A stretch of 64,000 nt of DNA from Bathynomus jamesi (lineage: Eukaryota; Arthropoda; Malacostraca; Isopoda; Cirolanidae). A program made the translations under genes and the position numbers. This document shows positions 23,200 through 34,694 of this stretch, piece by piece. The notes beneath the pieces are model-generated. The model saw only the letters and a list, made by a program, of their open reading frames with translations. It made no database searches and was not told where the DNA came from. Location: contig JAJOZX010000486.1 in the NCBI GenBank assembly GCA_023014485.1, positions 529,501-593,500 on the forward strand, written 5' to 3'. Numbering within the stretch: the first letter of the stretch is position 1; every line of letters begins with the position of its first letter.

Positions 23200-26100
23200 T
23201 TTCGTTGCCTTGTGATTCTCTGAGAATTTGTCTTCCTTTACTTTTTGTTTCGATACATACAGTTTCGATATCGTATGCAATTTCTTCCTGTTGAGTGATA
23301 TTTAATAATTAAATTATGTCGACTACATCTATAAAAATGGTTACCCTGTTTGCTGGTGAAAAAAAAATATATATATATACAGTATAATGTATGTATTTTT
23401 AGAACACCAATAAATGATGTTTACGACCTAAAAAATAAATTAATAAAAATGTCGTATCAACCTAACGACATTTTTTCAGATAATACAGTCTGAATGTTTC
23501 CCTTGAGTCTCCTTCAAAGTCAGTTCGATTAAATTATGAACGAAAAAAACTCCAAAATTAGTGACGGAAAAGTTCAAATGAAAAAATAAAAGAAATGTTC
23601 TACCAGAAATTCAAAATACTACTACTACTACTACTAGTATTTCGAATAAAACTTAAGAGAAAATATTTTTTAAAAGGCATTGGTATTCATAAATTTATGC
23701 TAGTCTTAAAAAATTCGTGTCTAATCGTGCGCCAAAAGAGTCTCTGCCAGACGCAAGATGCAAACTATTCAATTTTCCAGTAGCATTATAATACGATGAC
23801 ACTTTTCAAATATTTCCAGATGAATGAAATGTAATATACTATCTCCGCTTTTAACGGGCGACATTTATTTTATGTATAAAATCAAAATGTATTTCTAAAT
23901 AAAAAGTATTCGGGTAAGAGGGAAAGAAAATGAAAAATGAAAAAAATTGAGGCCTTTGGCATTAAATGTCAAACTCGTGTAAAGTTTCTCTCTTCTTCGT
24001 TATTTTCATAAATTTTGGAGAAATAATCCCAAGAAAGAAGTTTCGAAAATGGGAAACCGTTAAAAATAATAATAATAAATGTGGTGAGGGAATTATGAGA
24101 GGGTAAATGTAGTGAGGGAAATATGAGGGGATAAATGTGGTTCAAAAAATGGTAGAAAAAAGTATCGTACAGAAGAAAATTTAATGCCATTAAAAATAAT
24201 AAAAATATAAAAATCCAAAAAAAAATTTTTCAGAGTTAATTAAATAATGTAGAAAATAAGGATAAGTGACTTTGAAAATTGGTAGAATGCTTTTAAACAG
24301 AAGATGAATGTCTTGGGGAGGCGGGGACTCGGGAAGGGGGACTCTTATATAGAATGCGCTTTAAAAGACGAACAAATTTTCCTTCCAGTGAGTTCTCTCT
24401 TTTTTGCCATGAGGTTCATTAAACAGAGAAATTGAAGGTCAGAGTTGAGAAAGAGAGAAGCAAGTCATTCTTTTAAAATTGTCTGTCAAATAAATCGCAT
24501 ATTCTTTTCAATAAAATGTCTTAAATTTCGGTTCAGAGAGACAGAGAGAGAGTTTTAGACTTTATTAAATTTTGCATTACTTTCCAAAAATCAAAAAAGT
24601 AAAAAATTTGCTTCGTAAATTTAGCTAATGCTTCAAAACTTTAATATCCTTTAAATCTTAAAAATAAAAATTATATAAAATAATTTAAAATAAAAATTAT
24701 TTTAAAAACTTTTTAATTTCTGAATTGTTCGCTCCAAACATTCAACCAAATAACTGAAAACTAAAAATTCTTCGCATAATTTAAAACTTATTTTAAGATT
24801 TAAAAAGAACTTTAAATCTCTCGTTGTCGGATGCGATTTGGGGTGCGTGTTTTCTTTCGGTCTTAACGAGCAATGCGCCCACCCCAAAAAGAATAGAAAA
24901 CAGTTTCCTTTATTAAATCTACGTAAAAAAAAATCGAACTTGGAAGAAAACAGACGCAAAAATCTCAAAAAAAATCCATCTCATTTCATCTCGAGGACAC
25001 TCGAAGGTCAGGGTCAAGGTCATTCAATTGCATTGTTAAGGTTACACTGACCTCTCGGGGATGGAAGGAGAGAAAGACAGCGTGGAGGATTATTTTAATG
25101 AAAACAAAGGCTTTATTTAATCCTTCCCCAAAAGATTAAAAGGAATTTGAAGAAAGGTTTCGTTCCTTTTTTTTACACTTTCTGTAAGCTAAAAAAAAAT
25201 TGAATTTAATCAAAAGTGAAATTACTCGAGTGAAAGTAAAAAAAAAAGTTTCCAGTTTATGTATAATAAAAATGTAATTTCGAATTAATGATTCACTTAC
25301 TGTAAAAGGAAGATTTTGATGGAAATTACTGGAAATTAACGACAAACGCGCGTACAAATAATAAGGGGGGGATGGGGACCACTTTTAATGCAATAGAGGA
25401 AAATATCGTTCTTCTATCGGTGACGAAGAACGTGCGTAAGTCTCATCAGGGCTTTCGCAATGATGCTGCGAGTTGCTCGTACCCTGAATGTATGTATTAT
25501 TGGCGAGAGAAGCCTTTGTAAAATGAGAATATACTTTCTATCTAAAACTATAAATAATAGTATAGTTGCGTTTGGGTACGTGGGAAATGTTGCATGTACG
25601 CGCACGCTCGTCCTTCAAATGACCCCCGTTGCAAAATTTCAATGCTGTTGCCTTCCCCCTCTTGGATCTGGCTCCTTCTCCCGCCTCCTTTCCCCTTTCC
25701 TTCTAGTTTTTATGGCAACGAGAATAAGGAAAGGAGACGAAGAGAAGGAATAAGAAAGAAAATAAGAGGAAAACCAAACAAACAAGTATATATATATATA
25801 TACAGACACTGTATATATATATATATATATATATACAGTTATAAAAGAAATCTAATTAAAGGCCGGGATTCATTTCCTGAAAACCGCTGCTATCACAAGC
25901 AGTTGCCCGAAACTTTGTTTGAATTAAATTGCTTTTTTTGTCTCAGGATAAATTTAATTTGTTCACGCTTCACTATTATTTTAATTAAGTTGAATTCCAC
26001 GATAAGACCACGAAACAAATAGAGTAAATGTGCCGTCACCTATCGCTACATTCAAACAGATTATAAGTACGGAACAGACCACGATTATACGGCAAACTTA

Positions 26101-26755
26101 GTAACTTCTTACGGAAATAGGATATATATATATATATATCCCGAAAGAAAGGTAAATAAATTGGTTAATTAATACGGGTTTCTAACGGTGGAGTCCTGAT
26201 CTGAATTCCAAATAGAGTTAAAAGAATAAAGAGCGAAGTTAAAATGAAGTAGAGCCGGCGAGTGAAAGCCAAATAATTCAAGTGTTTCAACAACCCACAA
26301 TTCTGTTTCAGTTCAGTAATTTATGCGTATAAATAGGTAGACCTATATTTTTCTTTTAACAATGCTCGTAATGTATGTATACAATTGCTAATTGCCTTTA
26401 AATATGGGCGGACAAGCTTAAGGGAATCGAATCTCTAATATCATATTTAGATAGGATTTCACGTTATTCAAACGTAGAAATTAAGAGGCACGTTAATTTG
26501 GCCTATTTAATTTTGATTTCGTATTAATAAACTTTAAAATAATTTTTGTTTTAATGAATTAGTAAATATTTTGGTAAATTATATTCTTTTCTTATTAAAA
26601 TTTATATTAAATCTTTTCTATGTGGATTTTAAATTAAAATAAATTTTAATTTTAAATATAAAAGTATGATAATTCTGGGTATATCTTTAACATATATTCA
26701 ATAATAATAATGCTTTAACAAGAAGACATATGCCAATATTGACTCTTAAAAGAAA
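23200..26755. other. AT-rich non-coding DNA
   Basis: Long purine- and AT-rich stretch without a recognisable gene or element. It contains short (TA)n runs near 25791, 25812 and 26122 and a stretch of GC-richer pyrimidines near 25640-25700. Low-complexity frames here are not supported as genes. Confidence 0.55.
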
Positions 26756-26756
26756 T

Positions 26757-26759
<3 letters not shown>

Positions 26760-26834
<75 letters not shown>

Positions 26835-26835
26835 G
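26760..26835. repeat. (CA)n(TA)n microsatellite
   Basis: A CA run of about 24 units then a TA run, directly abutting the outer end of the Penelope-like element. Confidence 0.95.
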
Positions 26836-26930
26836 TCATGCGGTTTGCTTCTACAAAGCTTCAATTTAATATTTAGGAGAAATCCAATGACAAGGAGGAA
26901 TGTAAATGCCATGAAAAGTCTTCTTTAATG

Positions 26931-26966
26931 CGCAACGTTTCGAGCAATACGCTCATCATCAGGCTA
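26931..26966 (-). ncRNA. Hammerhead-ribozyme-like core (minus copy)
   Basis: The reverse complement of the motif at 29622-29650: CTGATGA, extra T, stem GAGC/GCTC, GAAA, then cgttgcg. See the plus-strand entry for its limits. Confidence 0.4.
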
Positions 26967-27302
26967 GATAATAACAATATGAAATTAGAATCAATAAATA
27001 AATGTGAACAAGACAAAATAATTTCTATAAAAAGACTAAAAGAAGAGGGTTAAATTCAAAGTTATAAAAATTTACATATAAAATTACAAGAAATTTAAAA
27101 GCTATTTTTAAATGACATATAGTAAATTTGAAATTAGTACACTGGAATAATTAACACTACGAACCTTTCGATGCTGGTTCCGAGGCACGAGTAATTTAAA
27201 ACAAAACAAAACAGGAAACAAACTATGGGTTGGGCGGTTGGAGTTATAAGTTAGGGGAGGGGGGATTATAAAAAATTGGGGAGGGGAGTTGGGGAGGGGG
27301 GT

Positions 27303-28140
27303 TTATAAAAAATTTAGAGGGACAGCTGAGGAATCCACGTTTAGAGAAGGGGTCAATGTTTTAATATAAAGAGATTCCAAAATTCTAAGTGAGTTAGGAC
27401 AAGAATTACAACCGAGAATTTTAAAATTATCTAAAGTGACATCAGTTTTACATTTTATACTGTGTTCCCGAATACTGGAGGCTTCTTTTTTATTTAAAAT
27501 TTTACCTGTTCGGCAACTTATTCCCATATGCGAATAAAATCTAGTCCTGAGGGAGCGCACGGTGCTGCCAATGTAAGTACCAAGGAGACACCTTGGGCAG
27601 GTAAATAAATATACAACACCGCTACGCAACGAATCAGGAGTTCGATCCTTCGCTGAGAAAAAGCTACCTAAAGACATTTTGTTAATAAATATAATGCGAA
27701 AATCAGTATGATAAAAAAATTTTCTTAACAACTTTGTAAATTTAAGTTTAAATTCTTTATTCATGGGACCCATTTCAGGTACCAGGAAATATTTTATATC
27801 TTTAGGCACTGAAATACAGGAAAGTTGAGGGCTATAAACATTATTTAAGAAAGATCTTATTAGTTTATCTACATATTGAACAGGAAAACTATTATTGGTA
27901 AAATATGATCTTAAATTATTAAATTCATCGTTTAGTAAGGTAAAACTAGAGGTCAAATTATATCCTCTGAACAAGAGTTTTAATACACGACATCTTATAG
28001 TTAAAATCAGTAAAACTAAAGAAATTCATGCCCAAACCAGTAAAAGTGGGTTTCCTGTAAACTGATGTAGTAATAGAATCACCTTTTTTCGAAATTAAAA
28101 GATCTAAAAAGGGAAGGGAGCCATTTTTCTCAGTTTCCAT
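27303..28140 (-). pseudogene. Penelope-like polyprotein, 5'-truncated, frameshifted
   Basis: The first frame (28140-27958) starts METEKNGSLPFLDLL and then shifts near 27966 because two bases (tc) present in the plus copy are missing. The second frame (27974-27303) is identical in content to the C-terminal 220 residues of the plus copy, including the GIY-YIG endonuclease. It lacks all reverse transcriptase motifs upstream of the thumb. Confidence 0.85.
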
Positions 28141-28176
28141 TGTATAAGTTATATTGGGGGTGCAGATGGTGTTGGG

Positions 28177-29220
28177 ATGGGATCACCCGTCGGACCTCTA
28201 TCAGCTGATTTTTTTATGACTCATTTAGAAAGTGTAATTTTTAGACAATCTCCCACCCATTGTAAACCAATTTTCTATCGACGCTTCGTTGATGACTCGA
28301 TAGATGTTTTTGATAATGCTGTACAAGCGCAACAATTTTTTAACTTCTTAAATTCTCTGCACCCCAATATAACTTATACAATGGAAACTGAGAAAAATGG
28401 CTCCCTTCCCTTTTTAGATCTTTTAATTTCGAAAAAAGGTGATTCTATTACTACATCAGTTTACAGGAAACCCACTTTTACTGGTTTGGGCATGAATTTC
28501 TTTAGTTTTACTGATTTTAACTATAAGATGTCGTGTATTAAAACTCTCTTGTTCAGAGGATATAATTTGACCTCTAGTTTTACCTTACTAAACGATGAAT
28601 TTAATAATTTAAGATCATATTTTACCAATAATAGTTTTCCTGTTCAATATGTAGATAAACTAATAAGATCTTTCTTAAATAATGTTTATAGCCCTCAACT
28701 TTCCTGTATTTCAGTGCCTAAAGATATAAAATATTTCCTGGTACCTGAAATGGGTCCCATGAATAAAGAATTTAAACTTAAATTTACAAAGTTGTTAAGA
28801 AAATTTTTTTATCATACTGATTTTCGCATTATATTTATTAACAAAATGTCTTTAGGTAGCTTTTTCTCAGCGAAGGATCGAACTCCTGATTCGTTGCGTA
28901 GCGGTGTTGTATATTTATTTACCTGCCCAAGGTGTCTCCTTGGTACTTACATTGGCAGCACCGTGCGCTCCCTCAGGACTAGATTTTATTCGCATATGGG
29001 AATAAGTTGCCGAACAGGTAAAATTTTAAATAAAAAAGAAGCCTCCAGTATTCGGGAACACAGTATAAAATGTAAAACTGATGTCACTTTAGATAATTTT
29101 AAAATTCTCGGTTGTAATTCTTGTCCTAACTCACTTAGAATTTTGGAATCTCTTTATATTAAAACATTGACCCCTTCTCTAAACGTGGATTCCTCAGCTG
29201 TCCCTCTAAATTTTTTATAA
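28177..29220 (+). CDS. Penelope-like RT/GIY-YIG protein, 5'-truncated
   Basis: A 347-residue open frame. It starts at MGSPVGPLSADFFM, an RT motif just before the catalytic strand, followed by YRRFVDDSIDVF with the FVDD catalytic pair (about residues 36-47). Then comes the RT thumb (FLDLLISKK, VYRKPTFTG) and a linker. The C-terminal GIY-YIG nuclease has GVVYLFTCPRC and TYIGSTVRSLRTRFYSHMG (about residues 245-280). Penelope-like RTs lack the first RT motifs here, so the copy is truncated at its 5' end and cannot act alone. Upstream sequence to 28167 continues in the same sense but is cut at the head-to-head junction. The frame ends at a TAA followed by C-rich tracts. Confidence 0.85.
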   Translation: MGSPVGPLSADFFMTHLESVIFRQSPTHCKPIFYRRFVDDSIDVFDNAVQAQQFFNFLNSLHPNITYTMETEKNGSLPFLDLLISKKGDSITTSVYRKPTFTGLGMNFFSFTDFNYKMSCIKTLLFRGYNLTSSFTLLNDEFNNLRSYFTNNSFPVQYVDKLIRSFLNNVYSPQLSCISVPKDIKYFLVPEMGPMNKEFKLKFTKLLRKFFYHTDFRIIFINKMSLGSFFSAKDRTPDSLRSGVVYLFTCPRCLLGTYIGSTVRSLRTRFYSHMGISCRTGKILNKKEASSIREHSIKCKTDVTLDNFKILGCNSCPNSLRILESLYIKTLTPSLNVDSSAVPLNFL

Positions 29221-29621
29221 ACCCCCCTCCCCAACTCCCCTCCCCCCTCCCCAATTTTTTATAATCCCCCCTCCCCTAACTTATAACTCCATCCGCCCAA
29301 CCCATAGCTTGTTTCCTGTTTTGTTTTGTTTTAAATTACTCGTGCCTCGGAACCAGCATTGAAAGGTTCGTAGTGTTAATTATTCCATTGTATTAGTGTT
29401 AATTATTCCAGTGTACTAATTTCAAATTTACTATATGTCATTTAAAAATAGCTTTTAAATTTCTTGTAATTTTATATGTAAATTTTTATAACTTTGAATT
29501 TAACCCTCTTCTTTTAGTTATAACTTTGAATTTAACCCTCTTCTTTTAGTCTTTTTATAGAAATTATTTTGTCTTGTTCACATTTATTTATTGATTCTAA
29601 TTTCATATTGTTGTTATCTAG

Positions 29622-29660
29622 CCTGATGATGAGCGTATTGCTCGAAACGTTGCGCATTAA
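29622..29660 (+). ncRNA. Hammerhead-ribozyme-like core in Penelope terminal repeat
   Basis: CTGATGA (29623-29629), one T, stem GAGC (29631-29634) with GCTC (29640-29643), then GAAA (29644-29647) and cgttgcg. These are the invariant hammerhead core boxes with a helix II between them. The extra T before helix II and the absence of an obvious cleavage triplet with helices I and III leave activity uncertain. Established knowledge: Penelope-like terminal repeats carry minimal hammerheads. Confidence 0.45.
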
Positions 29661-29711
29661 AGAAGACTTTTCATGGCATTTACATTCCTCCTTGTCATTG
29701 GCTTTCTCCTA

Positions 29712-29716
<5 letters not shown>

Positions 29717-29801
<85 letters not shown>
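29717..29801. repeat. (TA)n microsatellite
   Basis: About 40 AT units at the outer end of the Penelope-like element. Confidence 0.95.
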
Positions 29802-29803
<2 letters not shown>

Positions 29804-30084
29804 CTTTTAAGATACTAAATTCAAAAGTTTTTTTAATTTTAGTTAAATATTTGACCGACATAAAATAAAGATTTGGCCAAAAAAAAAAAAAAAAGAAAAA
29901 AAATCTTTTCAAAAGACGCAATTAGTTGTTTTGAAAAGAAGTAAAATTCTAAAGAGATTTTTGTTTTCTATTTTCTTTTCAGCTTTGCCATTAACATACG
30001 AAACTATTTTTACTTGCATCTTAATACATGTTGGTGTCTCTTCTAACGTATATATATGTTTATATATATTTATTTGTATATATA

Positions 30085-30180
30085 TGCTGAAGATTTTAGT
30101 CATTTCGCGAAATGACCAAGTGAAACAGCCATTTCGCGAAATGACTAAAAGTTTTTCAGCCATTTCGCGAAATGGCTGGT
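30085..30180. repeat. Three atttcgcgaaat palindromes, foldback
   Basis: The palindrome catttcgcgaaatg occurs at about 30101, 30129 and 30160, each with gtc or gcc flanks. The outer block gctgaagattttagtcattt is mirrored by aaatgactaaaagtttttcagc (30139-30161), making a hairpin of about 77 bp plus a third copy. No gene seen. Confidence 0.7.
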
Positions 30181-30354
30181 TACACATTTTGACTGTAACA
30201 TATACACATATAGACTAACGTAAATCAATGTACGGTCATTGTAGTTTTCTATTATACAATTCAGTGAAGGGTTAATTCGTGCATGAAAAAAACTCTGAAT
30301 AAAAGGTTTTTGGTCAAAAGCTACAATTGAAGTGAATTAGTTTTTGTTTGGTTT

Positions 30355-30425
30355 CTTGGATGGTTTAGCGGTAAGATGTTGTCCTCGGGCGTTGCCTTGC
30401 GACACGAGGACGAACCCTTTTGGGA
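30355..30425 (+). mobile_element. tRNA-like sequence, possible SINE head
   Basis: A box-like tggtttagcgg at about 30361-30371 is followed by a tgttgtcctcgggc...gaggacgaaccc stretch. A clear B box is lacking and I cannot fold a full cloverleaf, so a SINE head or tRNA pseudogene is more likely than a working tRNA. Confidence 0.3.
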
Positions 30426-30485
30426 CTGTACGTTTCACTTCAGTCTTCTTATTAAAATTGTGGGTATTGTGGTTTTATATATATA

Positions 30486-31059
30486 CAGGGTGTCCGAGAA
30501 TTATCTGTACAATTTTTGGCTGTTATTAAAAGTCAACCATGAAGTGTAGAAATTCCAGTGTTGTCCCATTTTACAGAGAATCTCATTAAGTTTTTTCTGA
30601 TACCAAGTTTTGACAAGTTTTTTAGAAATTCCAGTGTGTCCGAACATTATCTGTACAATTTCATCTTTTAATAAAATTCTTGATAACACACGTAAAATTC
30701 TTAAACAAGATTATTTAGAATCTGTATTTTCAAAAGTTTCTTTTATTAAAGTAACGTTGTTACAAACATTCGATATGTGCACCATTAGTGATTCGCAAAA
30801 CATCCAATCGATACTCCAAATGTTGCCATGTACGCTGCAGCATATCCACATCAATTCGCTCAATAGCAGCTGTGATTCTTGCTTTTAAATCATCAATGTC
30901 TGTCACCCGCGTACATTTCTAGAAAAACTTGTCAAAACGTGGTATCAGAAAAAACTTAATGAGATTCTCTGTAAAATGGGACAACACTGGAATTTCTACA
31001 CTTCATGGGTGACTTTTAATAACAGCCAAAAATTGTACAGATAATTTTAGGACACCCTG
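30486..31059 (-). mobile_element. Mariner-type MITE with long inverted arms
   Basis: Ends CAGGGTGTCCGAGAATTATC (left) and the complement of CAGGGTGTCCTAAAATTATC (right), with near-identical arms of about 125 bp (through gtgtagaaattccagtgttg and tctgataccaagttttgac). TA tracts flank both ends. The loop keeps a minus-strand transposase C-terminal scrap at about 30770-30905: LKARITAAIERIDVDMLQ then LEYRLDVLRITNGAH. Confidence 0.85.
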
Positions 31060-31077
31060 TATATATATATATATACA

Positions 31078-31083
<6 letters not shown>

Positions 31084-31131
<48 letters not shown>
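31084..31131. repeat. (TA)n microsatellite
   Basis: TA run between the mariner MITE and the LINE fragment; another run lies inside the LINE at 31332-31357. Confidence 0.95.
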
Positions 31132-31135
<4 letters not shown>

Positions 31136-31138
31136 TAA

Positions 31139-31324
31139 ACGTGCTACTGATCTATAGACCTCCAAATACTCTAACTGAAAAATCCTCGGATGCCATTGAT
31201 GATATCAGAAACCTAATAAAGTCCGTAAACTCTCCAGTCTCCATCCCCTGATATAATACCCTGCGGAGATTTTAATTTCCCATTTATAAAATTTTAAAAG
31301 GTGGGTAGAAAAAAAAATAATAAA

Positions 31325-31355
<31 letters not shown>

Positions 31356-32419
31356 TACACCAGGACAAGGGGGGCACGAGAGAAGACCAGGAGCAAGCAA
31401 AAATGTTGATAGCTTTAACAAACGAGTTTATGTTGACACAAGAGATAACAGAAAATACCAGAAAAAATAACTGCCTAGATCTGGTATTCACGAATAACAC
31501 GAATTTGATTGCTGATATAAAAATAATCCCAACCATTATCTCAGACCGTAACTTAATCGAGATATCAACAACTATGGCAAAAACTTTAAAAGATAATACC
31601 CATACTGAAGAAAGAAGCAAATTCGGGACTTTTAACTTAAATTCCAAGACTATAAATTGGGAAGCAATCAGATCACACATAGCCCAAAGAGTAGAAAACA
31701 GTTTTCGAGAATAAAACAACGGAAGAAATGCTCACAATCTTAGAAGAAAAGATGCTGGAAATTTTAGAAACATATGCTCCGAAAGCACAGCCAAAAGGAA
31801 AGAGGAACTGGTTCGAGAGGCTAAAGCAAACAATTTTCCGCAAACAAAAGAGAGTAGCGGAGAAGTTAGTTAATTGCAGAGGTAACAATACCAGGAAAGT
31901 AATACAAGAAAAACTGGAAAGTATCGATAGAGCAATACAAGCCCTGATTCAGGGCCATACAGAGAGGGAGGAGGAAAAGGCGGTAGAAGTAATAAAGGAT
32001 AATCCAAAATACTTCTATAGCTATGTGAAAAGAAAAACAAAAACGCGCTTCACTATCGGGCCCTTAAAGAAAGGAAATAATAAACTAACCGACGATCTAA
32101 AAGAAATATGTGAAACATTGAGAGCCCAGTATGAATTGGTCTTCAGTACCACAAAAAGTGACAAAGCGATACCTGACATAGATACTTTTTTTGAAGGAAA
32201 TTGCAAGGAGAATGTATAACAGATTTTGATTTTATCCCAGAAGATATAACGCGCGCTATAGGACAAATGAAATCACACTCAGCTGCATGTCCGGACAAAT
32301 GGAACGCATTATTGATTAAAAACTGTAAAAATGAAATAACCACACCCATATACTGGACATGGAGAAGATCCCTAGACTCTGGGGAAATACCGAGTATCTT
32401 GAAAAGAGCAAACATTGTC

Positions 32420-32490
<71 letters not shown>

Positions 32491-33960
32491 GGAGGGGATA
32501 GATCTCAACCAAAAAACAGTTGACCGATATCTTTAACGTCCCATCTTACTAAAGTATTTGAAAGAATAGTTAGAGAGAAAATCCATGACTTCTTGGAGAC
32601 ATTGGAAAGATTCAACGAAAATCAGCACGGATTCCGATCGGGAAGATCATGCTTATCACAACTTATAGAGCATTATAACAATATCTTAGATGCACTTGAA
32701 GACAATGAAAACTATGCTGTCATATACACGGATTTTGTTAAAGCTTTCGACAGATGTTATCATGGTATAATAGCCCATAAAGTGAAACATATTGCAGTAA
32801 CAAGCAAAGTTGAAAAATGGATCTACAACTTTCTCAGAGAACGTCTACAGATCGTTAAAATTCAAGATATATCATCAGAATCGGAAGTAAGCAGCTCAGT
32901 ATCACAAGGAACAGTATTGGCCCAGCTCCTTTTCATTATCATGCTAACAGACATACTGTACATAATGAAGTAAACAGTATTAGTATAGTAACATCCTTTG
33001 CAGATCCTTTGCAAAGATCAGCAGAAAAATCAGTGATGCAAAAGAGGTGGAGGCCTTGCAGAGGAAAGACACAAACAGAATATACAAATGGTCAGAAGAG
33101 AACAACATGACATTTAACACCGAGAAATTTCAGCTCTTGAGATATGGTAAAAATGAGAAACTTAAACAGAGTAAATTCAGAGAAGCACGAAAACGATAGA
33201 TTTGAGGGTATAATGACCGATGATGCGAAATTCGAGACACAAAATCAGATAACGATAAACAAAGCAAAAAGAGTCGCGGGACAGGTACAAATAACCTTTA
33301 AAAGAACGGACAAGACAGTAATGATTCCCTGTTGAAAACATTGATCATACCAAAACTTGAATACTGCTCAGTCTCGACGTCCCCATACAAAAAGGAAGAA
33401 AGTAATAAACTAGAAGATATTCAGAGACATTTCACAACCAAGATCGATGGCTGCAAAGAACTCAACTACTGGGAAAGACTACGTAAACTAAATATGTACT
33501 CCCTAGAAAGAAGAAGAGAGAGGGACACCATAATATATTCATGGAAAATGATCGAAAAGCTGGTACCAAACCTCAAACTAAACCCAATTACCATCCATAC
33601 AACAATGGAATATAGGAAAGGCAGAATTTGTAATGTTCCCAAATTAAAGGCCCGACAAGAGACCTCCTCAACACTGTAGGAAAATAGCTTGGTTGTCAGG
33701 GGGCCAAGACTTTTTAATTAGCTTCCAAAGGACCTCAGAAACGTGACAGGGGTCAAAATTGAAGTCTTCAAAAGAAGAATAGATACCTGGCTCAGGATGG
33801 TACCAGATGAGCCGGGTGTACCTGGCTATGTGCGGTGGAGAGCGCAAGAGAGCAACTCGCTCCTCCACCAAACCAGGCCTAGAGGCGGGTCCACCAGCTT
33901 GACCTTCGTGTGAAGAGAGACCATCGCACAGAACTGCTACGAAGTATATATGTGTGTATA
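31139..33960 (+). mobile_element. CR1/Jockey-like non-LTR retrotransposon, 5'-truncated
   Basis: Endonuclease part: NVLLIYRPPN at 31139, CGDFNFPF near 31262, LDLVFTNN and ISDRNLIE at about 31470-31560. Linker frame 31728-32219. Reverse transcriptase: SLDSGEIPSILKRANIVP (to 32420, then interrupted by a TA tract), QHGFRSGRSCLSQL, YTDFVKAFDRCYHG, SSSVSQGTVLAQLLF. The catalytic FADD box near 33000 is damaged. C-terminal domain: IPKLEYCSVSTSPYKKEE, GCKELNYWERLRKLNMYSLE (33350-33500). Many frameshifts; inactive. Same family as 19885-22862. Confidence 0.85.
32422..32485. repeat. (TA)n microsatellite inside the LINE RT
   Basis: Pure TA run replacing the PIYKGGDRS region of reverse transcriptase that is present in the 19885-22862 copy. 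Confidence 0.95.
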
Positions 33961-34000
33961 TATATATATATACTGTGTGTATATATATATATATATTCCA
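33955..34000. repeat. (TA)n/(TG)n microsatellite
   Basis: Short TA runs separated by tgtgtg at the 3' end of the LINE copy. Confidence 0.9.
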
Positions 34001-34004
34001 AAGG

Positions 34005-34670
34005 GTTGTGAATGTGTTTACATTTGTCAATTCTTTTACATAAATTGCAAAGGATATTTCATTCTTGTAGAGACTTTGGCACATTCCTTTTGAATATTTA
34101 CTCGTAGTTCCTCAATGATATGTAGTAGTGAGTTGTAAATCAGCCTTCAGATGTCCCACAATAAAAGTGAACATATGAAAGGTGTGTTCACATACATACT
34201 CACACATTAGTATGGCCTTAGTGGTCGCAAGGCCACTATGGCCACATGCAGTCGACGTCGACTGATATATCGCTTTTCTTACATTCTAGTTATTATTATT
34301 ATTATTATTATAATTATAATATTTTACGTGGCGAAATTTTAATTTTGAAAAAATTAAAACTAAAATTTATTTCATAACATTTGTAAATTATTAACCAATA
34401 AAGTGAAAACTCTCTTTTTTTTTCTTTTTTGCAAAACCTGAAATTGCAGATGTTTCTCTGTGAAGTAAAAATTTCACTTTCTTTTTTTCCTTCGATGACA
34501 AATTGGTATGGAATTGGTCGAGAGAAAAATTCGAGTGACATTTTTATTCAACATTTTACTAACTGATTTATGTTACATTTCACGTTTGTTCTGACAAGTG
34601 AATGAACTTGGGCTTCGTGAGATACCATCATCACGATTCGGATGTTACAAACCAATATAAGATAAAAGTT
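34005..34670. other. Non-coding DNA between LINE fragments
   Basis: No element recognised apart from an ATT trinucleotide run near 34288-34310. A 12-bp self-complementary motif ttagtggtcgcaaggccactatggccac lies at about 34208-34235. Confidence 0.4.
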
Positions 34671-34694
34671 ATTGCATATATATATATATATATA

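Larger units (their letters stand above)
26836..28166 (-). mobile_element. Penelope-like element, minus-strand copy
   Basis: This block is the inverted counterpart of about 28345-29716. It runs from the terminal sequence beside the TA tract (agtcatgcgg, then the hammerhead-like motif at 26931-26966) through the 3' half of the ORF (27303-28140) to about 28166, where homology to the plus copy stops. It is therefore a 5'-truncated copy joined head to head with the neighbouring copy. Confidence 0.85.
28167..29716 (+). mobile_element. Penelope-like element, plus-strand copy
   Basis: Includes the ORF 28177-29220 and a 3' region with a 33-bp duplication (ataactttgaatttaaccct... at about 29489 and 29519) and another around attagtgttaattattcca near 29391. 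It then has the hammerhead-like motif and ends at ctcctaaatatt against a TA tract. The outer 85 bp mirror 26880-26970. Confidence 0.85.

Noticed and set aside
25594..26022. 142-residue plus-strand frame
   Set aside because: Low-complexity composition, includes a TA tract, and no recognisable domain.
30355..30425. Functional tRNA gene
   Set aside because: An A-box match exists but no good B box or cloverleaf; listed only as tRNA-like.
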